This document shows positions 10,893-21,001 of a DNA stretch of 64,000 nt, piece by piece. Both the position numbers and the translations under genes were made by a program. Each line of letters begins with the position of its first letter. The stretch's first letter is position 1. The notes under the pieces were generated by a model. It did not search any database and was not told the DNA's origin. It saw only the letters and a program-made list of their open reading frames with translations. The stretch lies in NCBI GenBank assembly GCA_016800925.1, contig JABCPU010000226.1, positions 46,665-110,664 of the forward strand, read 5' to 3'. The stretch is from Suillus spraguei. Taxonomy: Eukaryota > Basidiomycota > Agaricomycetes > Boletales > Suillaceae.

Positions 10893-11456
10893 AGACGGGA
10901 GATGGGAGATGGGAGATGGGAGATGGGAGATGGGAGATGGGAGATGGGAGATGGGAGACAGGGGAGATGGGGGAGATGGGGAGACGGGGAGACGGGGGAG
11001 ATGGGGAGATGGGGAGACGGGGAGACGGGGGAGATGGGAGAGATGGGAGACAGGGGAGATGGGAGACAGGGGAGATGGGGGAGATGGGGGAGATGGGGAG
11101 ATGGGAGAGATGGGGAGATGGTAGATGGTAGATGGGGAGATGGGGAAGATGGGAGATGGGAGAGATGGGGAAGATGGGAGAAGGGAGATGGGAGATGGGA
11201 GATGGGAGAAGGGAGACGGCAGACGGCAGACAGCAGACAGCAGACGGGAGATGGCAGATGGCAGATGGCAGACAGGAGACAGGAGATGGGAGATGGGAGA
11301 TGGCAGACAGGAGACGGGAGTCAGGAGACAGGAGACAGGAGATGGGAGATGTGAGACACAAGACGGGAGACGGGAGACACAAGACAGGAGACGGGAGATG
11401 GGAGATACAGAAGATGCAGGAGATGGGAGACACAAGATGGGAGACAGGAGATGGGA
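10893..11456. repeat. GGGAGAT minisatellite, unit 5
   Basis: GGGAGAT copies, then GGGGAGAC/GGGGGAGAT variants and a patch of GGCAGACGGCAGACAGCAGA (11216-11240). It differs from the other arrays in its run of four- and five-G tracts. Confidence 0.88.
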
Positions 11457-11701
11457 CATGTGACAACTAAATACTGTTGCCCCCTATTGAAACTTGACAC
11501 AAAAGATTTAGTCAAGTTAACAGTTTCCAGTAAATAATTTAAAAAAAATCAAAATCAAATGCAATGACATGAGGATGAGATGGGCAATAAACTCACAAAG
11601 ATGGTGATGTGGTACTTTTACTTCTCTCAAAATATTGGTTAAAGTTATAATTTATTTCAAGACCTATTATCATTATTAAAGATAATTATTAGGATGAAGC
11701 C

Positions 11702-11841
11702 AAGGCCAGGAAGGCAAAAAGAGTGCGCAGCACTCTTTTTGCCTTCCTGTGCCTTGGGCAAACAGAATTATTAGGATGAAGCCTTGGCCAGGGAGCAAAA
11801 GGAGTGCGAAGCACTCCTTTTGCTTCCTGTGCCGAAGGCAC
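11702..11841. repeat. 3' hairpin pair, Helitron unit 5
   Basis: Standard pair. The first loop reads GAGTGCGCAGCACTC, so its loop is GCA-like instead of GAA. Confidence 0.76.
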
Positions 11842-12447
11842 AACGGGTGGTGGACTCGTCTATAAAGTATGGGAGAAAGGTGGGAATCTGGCTCGCTAGC
11901 TCACATGGCTTTCGCTTAGGAACGCTTAGCTCGGCTAAACCTTTATTTGGAAATATCGCGTGGTTTTTTCGAGTGCCGATTCAATACACTGTTCTCCCAT
12001 TGTATGATTGCGTGGTTTTGTCACGTGCAGTGCCACACGGGTTAAAAATTTGCCACGGGTTGTCTGAAGCTGGGGTAAAACCAAATCATGGGTTGTCATC
12101 TGCCACAGGTTGTCTGAACCTGGGGGAAAATGAAATTATTAGGATGGAGCTGAGGCCAGGGAGCCAAAAGGGAGAGTGAAGGCAAAAGTGAAGGCAAAAA
12201 GGAGTGCAAAGGAGTGCAAAGCAAAAAAGGAGGGCAAGCCAAAAATGAGTGCAATTGCAGAAGATGGCTAATAGGTAAAAACAGAAGGAACTCATCAGGA
12301 TGCTAAAACCCCAGAACAGCATGATGAATATTCAAGGAAACTCAAGGATGGCCCACCACCTGGGTGGAAACCCTGAGTCTATATTCCATTTAGAGTGTTA
12401 AATACTACATTTTAATAGATTATGTTTGGCAACAACTTGAGGAGAAA

Positions 12448-12781
12448 TGGGAGATGGGAGACGGGAGATGGGAGACAGGAGATGGGAGATGGGAGATGGG
12501 AGACGGGAGATGGGAGATGGGAGACGGGAGACGGGAGATGGGAGATGGGAGATGGGAGATGGGAGATGGGAGATGGGAGATGGGAGATGGGAGATGGGAG
12601 ATGGGAGATGGGAGATGGGAGATGGGAGATGGGAGATGGGAGATGGGAGATGGGAGATGGGAGATGGGAGACGGGAGACGGGAGACGGGAGACGGGAGAC
12701 GGGAGACGGGAGACGGGAGACGGGAGACGGGAGACGGGAGACGGGAGACGGGAGACGGGAGACAGGAGACAGGAGATGGGA
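12448..12781. repeat. GGGAGAT minisatellite, unit 6
   Basis: Shortest and cleanest array: a block of GGGAGAT (about 12530-12665) followed by a pure block of GGGAGAC (about 12666-12760), so one base change has spread in a sharply bounded segment. Confidence 0.9.
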
Positions 12782-13018
12782 CACTTGCATGATTTTGTGG
12801 TGTGACAACTTAATACTGTTGCCCCCTATTAAAACTTGACACAAAGATTTATTCAAGTTAATGGTTTGCAGTAAATAATTTAAAAAAATCAAAATCAAAT
12901 GCAATGACATGAGGATGAGATGGGCAATAAACTCACAAAGATGGTGATGTGGTACTTTTACTTCTCTAACAGAAAGCCAAAAACAGTGTGGGCAAAAGAG
13001 AATTATTGGGATGAAGCC

Positions 13019-13158
13019 AAGGCCAGGAAGGCAAAAAGAGTGCGAAGCACTCTTTTTGCCTTCCTGTGCCTTGGGCAAACAGAATTATTAGGATGAAGCC
13101 TTGGCCAGGGAGCAAAAGGAGTGCGAAGCACTCCTTTTGCTTCCTGTGCCGAAGGCAC
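13019..13158. repeat. 3' hairpin pair, Helitron unit 6
   Basis: Standard pair, preceded at about 12968 by a decayed partial hairpin (AGAAAGCCAAAAACAGTGTG) like the one in unit 3. Confidence 0.76.
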
Positions 13159-13378
13159 AACGGGTGGTGGACTCGTCTATAAAGTAAGGGGGGAAAGGTG
13201 GGAATGTCCTCGCTAGCTCACATGGCTTTCGCTTGCGTCGCTAAAGGCCACATGGGAACGCTTAGCTCGGCTAAACCTTTATTTGGAAATATCGCGTGGT
13301 TTTTTCGAGTGCCGATTCAATACACTGTTCTCCCATTGTGTGATTGCGTGATTTGGTCACGTGACTGCGCAGCTGGTG

Positions 13379-14245
13379 CGTTGTAGTTCCCTAGATATAC
13401 CCTCGAGCTCCAATCTTCGTTTCCTCTTTTCCCCACCACTGCTCCCCCTGCCACATCTTGAGAAAGTAATACTTTTTCAACATATTCAACCTCTGTTTGT
13501 TTTTCTCCTTTATTTTGGTAGATATCTTTCACTGTTCTTGATTCCTGTAAGCCTATATAGTGTACATATTGAAACTATGATAAAAATTAATGATTATGTA
13601 ATCAGATATCAGGCATTTTCGCTTTTTGACGTGTTTTTGGACCCTTTGGACCCCTGGACCTGGACCTGGACCCTGGACTGGCCGTATCTTGGAGTTTGAA
13701 GCATAGTGAGTGTGATTGTTGTTTGTTACTGGCCCTGTATTCCATCTGGACTCGCGAACTCCTGTTGATTCAAGACGAACGTGTAACCAAGTCCTACTTC
13801 CCTGGCCATCTGTTCTTGCAGGTGTTCGCTGGTTGTTTCTGGACCTCTGGGTATACTACAGTGTAGAGATTTTGGATTGGCGGGGCACTTTTCTGTGCTA
13901 AGTTGGTCTGCTTGCAGCCTTCTTACAGTTGCCATCCTATCCTTCGGGATAATTTCTCGGACAGCTTTCAGCTGTTCTTAGCACTGTCATACGTCGAACT
14001 TCCAGGGTATTAGCTCATCCTGGAAACTGCTGGTACTTCTTCAGTCACTCTCGGCAATATTTGTTTGGACCTTTGGTATGTGATATTTTGCTGTATATAT
14101 ATATAATAGGATGGCTTATCTTTGACACAGTGGAACTACGACTGTTGGATATTTGGTTCTTCTCTCTCTTTGTTTCATATATCTTCTCCAATGTATGTGG
14201 TTATTGACATATTTATTTATTTTGACTGATATTTATTCTTGATAG
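13379..14245. other. 5' non-coding part of the autonomous Helitron
   Basis: No long coding frame. Pyrimidine-rich tracts (CCTCTTTTCCCC near 13422), a GGACCTGGACCTGGACCCTGG run near 13655 and a TATATATATA stretch near 14095. A splice acceptor at 14245 (TTGATAG) shows that at least one upstream exon or a 5' UTR intron lies here, but its start codon was not found. Confidence 0.5.
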
Positions 14246-14846
14246 GAATCCCTCCACTCCTCCTACCTCTCCTCAGCGGGCACAGGCTGCTGCACGTCAG
14301 GCTGAGAGGAATCAACGAAATATTGGCTCCCCTCCTGCACGTCGCCATCCTGCTCCTATAGCTCAACCATTAGAAAATGCTCCTCAAATGGTAAGAATCA
14401 ATTTTCTGAGTTTCATGAGACATGTTCTGATATGTTCATAGAATATTCCTCAGATCTTGGGAAATTTGAACCATGGTCCAATTCCCATGCAAAGGTTTCC
14501 TAATATGCCACGTCATGTTATCGAGCATCATGAGGCTCAACGTATGTGGCGTCTACACCACCAACCACCACTACCTGGGCCACCTGTTCCTGCTCCAGCC
14601 TTAGGGCCACCCTTTGGTTATATTCCTCCACCAGCTGCACTTCAGAATGAGTATGAACGTCGTATGGCAAATGTTGCTGCAGCCACAATAAATAGTCATG
14701 AAGCACGGCGTGCTGCAAGGAGAAGGCGTAACAATCCTCAACAACAGCCAGCACCAGCACCTCCTGCTCCTGTCCCTGCTCCTGTCCCTGCCCCTGCCCC
14801 TGCCCCTGCTCCTGCTCCTGCTCCTGCCCCTGCCCCTGCCCCTGCC

Positions 14847-14888
<42 letters not shown>

Positions 14889-17800
14889 GCTCAGAATAAT
14901 AACTTAGCAGCCTTTCATTTGCTACAGCAGCAAGCTGCACAGGGACATAACATTCAGCAGCAGCTAGCTGAAATGGTTGCTAGACATGCTGAGGATTATC
15001 GCCGTGAACGGCAGCAGGAACAGGCAGCTGAACAGATGAATAGACAGAACTATGACCATTACATGCATGGTCCTATTCATTATGAGGGTGCAGTTGGTCC
15101 TCACAATTTCAACAATCCCCATCAATACTTTGCACATCATCCTGCACCACCTTTACATGCACTACCTCAACCTGATTATCAACAATTCAATGTTCAGTTT
15201 CAGCATGATTTACAGCAGGAACAGATTAGGGATGACTTGCTTAATAGACAAGCACAGGAGGCATTGCACCAGCAACAGATCCAGCAGCAACTCCAGCAGC
15301 AGGAAGCTGAGCAAATGCATAGACAAGCCCAGGAGGAGCAAGATGTCATTCACTTGCAGGAGCAGCAAAATAGACAAGCTCAGGATATTCTACGAGCAGG
15401 TCAACAGGAAGAGGAGCATTTCAATAGTCAAACTCAGGATCGTCAGTGAGCAGGTCAACAGGAGGAGGCCCGCCACAACCGTGAGCAGCAGAGAGTTCAT
15501 GAGGAGTGGGAGCGTCTTGAGGAGGCACTACATGAATATAATGACCCACTATCTCAAGAGCAACATGCAGATGATGAAGAGAGAAGGAGAATCCAGCAGC
15601 AGGAACAACACCAGGAGCATGAAGAGGAGGACAACCAGCATATTAATCAGGTCATTCCTATTCCTGATGGAGCCCAACCATATACAGAACCAGCCAACCG
15701 TCATACTCTTGGTCCCCTTAATGTGGAGTGTCCCAAATGTCATGCACTTCACTTTGCATGTGAAAGACTCTCCAACTCCTCTTTGCAAAACCCTCGCTTT
15801 GGTATGTGCTGCTTGCAGGGCCAAGTCAGCCTTCCCCCATTTCCAGCATGGCCACCTGAGCTGGAGCAGGCATATAGAGACAGAACATTTGTGTCAAAAA
15901 TTCGCCAATACAACAGTGCTCTTGCATTTACCTCTGTTGGTGTCAACATTGAGGATCGTGCTATTCAAAGATCTGGCCCAAATGCTTTTCGTATCCATGG
16001 CTCTCTCCATCACCTCATGGGCAGTCTTCTACCTCCAGAGGGTGTCCAGCCTTCATATGCACAACTTTATATATATGACTCTGAAGAAGCCACCAACATC
16101 CGCACCACCCGTCCTGGAAATGAAGGTCTTGATCGTCAGATTCTCAGAGATCTGCATGACATGTTGCATCGAAAACACCCCTATGCTGCTGTCTACAAGC
16201 AAGCCTATCAAGTCATGCAAGAGAAGCCTCCAGAGGAGCAGACAGATGTTTCTGTGCATATTCACTTCCTGCCAGGCACAGATGGTCGAAGATACAACCT
16301 TCCCACTGCCAATGAAATTGCTGCAGCTCTTCCTGGAGATGGATCTGAGGAGGTGTCTCATGAACGCGACATCATTTTATATTATCAAAATGGTCGACTT
16401 AGACGCATCAGTCAACTCAACCATGCATATGCCTGTCTTCATTATGTCCTTCTCTTTCCTAATGGAGAGGATGGCTGGGACCTCTACATTGATATGATCA
16501 TTCCTCAGGGTGGACGTGCACGTGCCAAAAAAGTGACTCAGCTGCTGTATTATGCCTTTCGGCTTCATCCCCGTCCAGCTTGCATTGACCACAACAACAT
16601 CTTTCGTGGTGGAAGGCTGTTCCAGCAGTATGTTGTTGATGCTTGGGCATCCATTGAGCAGAGCAGACTCAACTGGATAAGAAACAACCAGAAGAAGATC
16701 AGGGCTGACTGCTACCAAGGCCTCACAGACAATATTCTCAATGATGGAGTAGGCAATTTGGCTGAGACAGGTCGTGCTATAATCCTTCCCTCCTCTCATT
16801 CTGGAAGCCCTCGCTATATGCAGCAGCTACTGCAGGACTCCTTGGCCATCTGCCGTGCCTGCAAGAAACCTGATCTCTTCCTGACAATGACTGCCAATGG
16901 GAACTGGCCTGAGATTACTGAGAATCTCCTTCCAGGTAAAGTGACATACTGATGCATTATTATGACTTGATTCTGACAAGTTTTCTAATGTAGGTCAAAC
17001 TGCTGTGGACCGTCCAGACTTGGTGGCTCGCGTATTCTATCAAAAGCAGCAGGCTCTGCTGAAGAAAGTTCGCAATGGCTACTATGGCAAGGTTGCAGGA
17101 TTGGTGTACACCATTGAATATCAGAAGCGTGGTCTGCCTCACATGCACCTTCTCATCTTCCTGGATCCAGACCACAAGATTCGCACTGTGGAACAAATAG
17201 ACTCCTTCATCTCTGCCCAGATACCTGACAGAAATGTCCATCCCCAACTCTATGAGGCTGTGGAGAAATACATGCTTCATGGCCCCTGCTCTCCAGAACG
17301 TTGCTTGGAGAATGGACGTTGCAAAAAGCACTTTCCAAAGTCTTTCTGTGCCCAGACATTGATGAAGGAGGATGGCTATCCAGAGTATGCAAGACCTGAC
17401 AATGGTCGCACTGTCCAGAAGAATAACACTGTCTTCACCAACAAAGATGTTGTTCCTCACCCTCCACAACTCCTGGTGGAATTCAACTGCCACATCAATC
17501 TTGAAGTCTGTGCTTCCATCAAGTCTGTGAAATACATCCACAAGTACATCTACAAGGGAAATGACCGTGCCACTTTGGAGATGCCAGGACCAGTGGATGA
17601 GGTCAAAACCTACCTTGACTCCAGATACATCAGCTCCACTGAGGCTGCATGGCACATCTTTGAGTTTGGAATGCACCTTGAATGGCCCTCTGTCTACCGT
17701 CTGCCAGTCCACCTTCCAAATGAACACATGGTGTTTTATGATCCTGAGGATGATGCCCAGGATGTTCTTGAGCGTGCAGCAACCAAGGAGACTTGCCTTA

Positions 17801-19970
17801 CTGGATGGTTCAAAGCCAATGCCAACAATATCTTGGTGGCAGCTGGAGCCCATGACCACCTCTACCAGGACTTCCCCTCAAAATTCGTATGGAACAAGAC
17901 CGCATGGAAGGTGCGACAACGTGGAATGGCCATTGGAAGGATGTACTCTGCTGCACCTGGATCTGGAGAGCGCTTCTACCTGAGATTGCTTCTGACTGTA
18001 GTAAAAGGTATGATGCTCATGTCAATTTTTATCAATCAAACTCACCATGTATTCAAGGGGCCACCTCCTATGAGAACCTTCGAACAGTTGATGGTGTTTT
18101 ATATGACACTTTCAAGGAGGCATGTCGACGTAGAGGTCTGCTTGAGGATGACAATGAATGGATCCAATGCTTGCAGGATGCCTCTCACATGAGCACTGGA
18201 CATGGCATGCGCAATCTCTTTGCCATCATCCTCATCCACTGCAACCCTACAGACCCCAGTGATCTTTGGAACCAATTCAAGGACAATCTCTGCGATGATC
18301 TGCGTCACCACCTGTCTCATGCCCCATTCAACATTCCTAACCCTACAAATGAAGAGGTCTATGACTATGGTCTCTATCTTATTGATGGAAAGCTTCGCAA
18401 AAATGGAAAGTCTTTGCAAGTGATTCCTCAGATGCCTACACCTCAAATGGCAGCAAGATGGGGGGTCATGCAGGGAAATCAGCTCATTGCTGAGCAGCTC
18501 CAGTATAACCAGGAGGAGCTCCAGCAGATGGTGGATCCAGGAGTGCTTTCTCTCAATCAGGAGCAGAGGACAGTCTTTGATGCAGTGGTCAATGATGCCA
18601 TGCAAAGAAATGAGCAGACACCTGGACATGCATTCTTTGTCCACAGTGCAGGTGGATGTGGCAAGACATATCTCTGCAAGCTCATTGCCTCAAAACTCCG
18701 TGCTGAAGGCAAGATTGTCCTGTGTGTGGCTTCCTCTGGAATTGCTTCTCTCCTCCTGCCAGGTGGACGTACAGCTCATTCGCGATTCAAGATTCCAATC
18801 CCCATCAATGAGGACAGCTCCTGCAACATCAAGAAAGGAGATGTTGTGCATGAGCTTCTGAAGGCCACCTCCCTCATCATCTGCGATGAAATTCCAATGC
18901 TACACCGTCACAATCTGGAATGCCTTGACCGCTCATTGCGCGACCTTCTCAATGTTGATGCTGATTTTGGAGGATTATCCATACTCTTTGGAGGAGACTT
19001 CAGACAGACTCTACCAGTGGTGGCTCATGGATCCAGGGAGCAGATAGTGGGTGCTACCTTCTGCAGATCTCGCATCTGGCCAAGGCTTCAGATCTTCCAT
19101 CTCAAGACAAACATGCGCCTTGGTCAAGACCCTGCCTCTGATGAATTTGCCAAGTGGCTTCTGGAGATTGGAGCTGGAAAGAACACACATGCTGATGGAA
19201 CAGTGGTCCTTCCAATTCATATGCGCTGTGCCAACAATAGTGTCCAGTCTCTCATCAATGCCCTCTACTCTCCTATCCTGCTTCCTGACCATCCTCCTGT
19301 AAATGATTCCTTCTTCCTGGAACGTACCATCCTCTCTGCAAAAAACACTGATGTGGATGAAATCAATGCCAACATTCTTGAATTATTCTCTGGAGAAAAA
19401 GCAGTGTTCACCAGTGCAGACTCAGTTGCTGAGAGGGACTATGACTATATCCCTCATGAGTTCCTTCACACTCTGACACCATCAGGGTTCCCTTTGCACA
19501 AATTGGAACTCAAAGTGGGTGTTCCTCTGATGCTGTTGCGCAACTTGGATCCCACCAATGGCCTCTACAATGGAACCAGGATGATCCTCCTGTCTTGGAC
19601 CACACATGTGCTCAAATGTCGGATTCTCAAGGATGGAGTTGATGAAGCCCAGCAAGACAATCAGGACACAGTGCTGATTCCCAGGATGACTCTGGATGCC
19701 ACTGCTGAAGACAACCCAATCCCTCTAAAGCGTCGACAATTTCCTGTCCGTCTTGCATTTGCTATGACAATCAACAAGGCTCAAGGTCAAAGTGTGAAGT
19801 GGGTTGGACTGGATTTGAAAACTCCTGTGTTCAGTCATGGACAGTTGTATGTGGCATTGTCCAGGTGCACTCACCCAGAGAGAGTGTGTGCTATCTTTCC
19901 AGAGCATGAAGAAGGGTCAAAGACGACCAATGTGGTATATACAGAAGTGCTGAGAGGACTTGGAGATTAG
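14246..19970 (+). CDS. Helitron Rep/helicase protein, one in-frame TGA
   Basis: Rolling-circle replication initiator fused to a Pif1-type helicase. Visible exons: 14246-14390, 14442-16935, 16994-18007 and 18058-19970, with clean GT-AG introns. The N-terminal part has an Ala-Pro repeat (about 14740-14890) and a Gln-rich segment. The Rep domain has the HUH-type motif GLPHMHLLIFL (about 17131-17163) and a two-tyrosine motif YIHKYIYKG (17531-17560). The helicase has Walker A GGCGKT (18651-18668), Walker B ICDEIPM (about 18880-18900) and ends with the motif ALSRCTHPERV. Everything is open except TGA at 15447-15449, where the parallel segment upstream has CGA (RAGQQEE), so a single C-to-T change interrupts it. 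The true start is unresolved. No endonuclease or OTU domain seen, so canonical Helitron rather than Helentron type. Confidence 0.85.
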
Positions 19971-20082
19971 ATTGAGAATTGACTGATGTAGTTTTATGTA
20001 AAGTGATGTATAGTGTACTTTTAGTCTTGCTGAAATGGTGGTGAAATGTACATGTTTGTTTGAAGATTTACTATGATTATCA

Positions 20083-20415
20083 GGATGAAGCCAAGGCCAG
20101 AAAGTCAAAAAGAGTGCGAAGCACTCTTTTTGGCTTTCTGTGCCTTGGGCAAAAGAAAATTATTAGGATGAAGCCAAGGCCAGAAAGTCAAAAAGAGTGC
20201 GAAGCACTCTTTTTGGCTTTCTGTGCCTTGGGCAAAAGAAAATTATTGGGATGAAGCCAAGGCCAGGAAGGCAAAAAGAGTGCGAAGCACTCTTTTTGCC
20301 TTCCTGTGCCTTGGGCAAAGTGAATTATTAGGATGAAGCCTTGGACAGGAAGCAAAAGGAGTGCGAAGCACTCCTTTTGCTTCCTGTGCCGAAGGCACAA
20401 CGGGTGGTGGACTCG
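20083..20415. repeat. Four tandem 3' hairpins of the autonomous Helitron
   Basis: Three hairpins with GAGTGCGAAGCACTC cores (about 20094-20150, 20172-20228, 20255-20310) and a fourth with GGAGTGCGAAGCACTCC, then the terminal stem GTGCCGAAGGCAC and CTCG (20412-20415). Each hairpin is introduced by TTATTAGGATGAAGCC or a close variant. The host T follows at 20416. Confidence 0.8.
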
Positions 20416-21001
20416 TAGGGATTATCGCAGTAAAAATGTGCCGTTGTTCGGGAATACATATTGCCATGTTCAATAACGCAATGACTCCTTCGGTTGATAA
20501 CTTGATCCTGAAGTTTGAACCTAACTCCTCATCTCAACCTATAACTGAAGCGTCACCATCAGAAGAAATGGTCAACGAATGAATGTAGGGAATGGGATCA
20601 ACGCAAACTCGACCGATCCGGTCTCCTTTAATCGAGTTCTAGAACTTGAAAGTTGTGTCAAATAGATCTGGTGCAACTCAGAGAGACAAGCCGGTGGTCA
20701 CCGAAAGTTCGGCTTTAAGTGTGGTAAAAAATTGTAGTCCCGTGATCCCTGGGACTAATTTTAGCTATCTGTGCTGATCTAACATCATGCATCTAGTGCG
20801 GGTCAAGCAGTGATGCATTGATATGATCGATGAGCGCTTGAGCGGCTATAACAGCGTCTCATCTGTCTGTTGTAATTATCAGTACATCATGGTACATTGA
20901 TACAAAGGTCGGTTTGGGGTACTGTTCTGTGAAAGTACAGTCAATTTAAAAATATGAATGAAGACGTATCATTTTATGTTCTTAAAAAAAAATGCATACA
21001 G
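20416..21001. other. Intergenic, right flank of the array
   Basis: Begins TAGGGATTATCG, the presumed host side of the insertion. A frame read across the inferred empty site would end MVNE-stop at about 20582, so the array may have landed in a gene, but no family was recognised. The rest up to the HET gene stop shows no feature. Confidence 0.4.

Larger units (their letters stand above)
10511..11868 (+). mobile_element. Helitron unit 5, non-autonomous, shortened
   Basis: 5' block 10511-10790. The GGATGAAGC block is truncated after about 100 bp and fused directly to the minisatellite (10893-11456). AT-rich block 11457-11690, hairpins 11702-11841, CTCG ending at 11868. The deletion removed the part that in other units reads GAGTGCAATTGCAGAAGATG onward. 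Confidence 0.75.
11869..13175 (+). mobile_element. Helitron unit 6, non-autonomous
   Basis: 5' block to about 12140, truncated GGATGGAGC block to 12300, then about 145 bp of sequence not present in the other units (12300-12445, containing CCACCACCTGGGTGG). Minisatellite 12448-12781, AT-rich block 12782-12967, hairpins 13019-13158, CTCG ending at 13175. Confidence 0.73.
2685..20415 (+). mobile_element. Head-to-tail Helitron array of seven units
   Basis: Seven units follow each other in the same orientation, each beginning 5'-TCTATAAAG or TCTAAGAAG and ending with tandem hairpins and GGTGGTGGACTCG-3'. Junctions of the form CTCG|TC lie at 4550/4551, 6809/6810, 8557/8558, 10510/10511, 11868/11869 and 13175/13176. 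The array is preceded by host A and followed by host T. The last unit encodes Rep/helicase on the plus strand, which fixes the orientation: 5' TC, 3' hairpin then terminus. The 3' tetranucleotide CTCG departs from the CTRR consensus. Helitrons move by rolling-circle replication, and head-to-tail arrays are a known product; that this array arose in that way is inference. Confidence 0.8.
13176..20415 (+). mobile_element. Helitron unit 7, autonomous type (RepHel)
   Basis: Shares the first 200 bp (13176-13378, TCTATAAAGTAAGGGG through GCGCAGCTGGTG) and the terminal hairpins (20083-20415) with units 1-6. Between them it carries a 5' non-coding stretch and the Rep/helicase gene in place of the minisatellite blocks. 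This shows the short units are internal-replacement derivatives of the same family. The element looks complete, but the gene has one in-frame stop. Confidence 0.78.

Noticed and set aside
2685..13175. Units as LTR retrotransposons with direct repeats
   Set aside because: No TG...CA ends, primer-binding site, polypurine tract or reverse transcriptase, and the joints carry no target duplication.
14518..14940. Minus-strand frame rich in Glu-Gln opposite the Helitron N-terminus
   Set aside because: Complement of the Ala-Pro and Gln repeats of the Rep/helicase gene; no independent signal.
2685..20415. CRISPR-like array from regularly spaced repeats
   Set aside because: The genome is eukaryotic, the spacers are themselves repeats and the units are 1.3-7 kb transposons.
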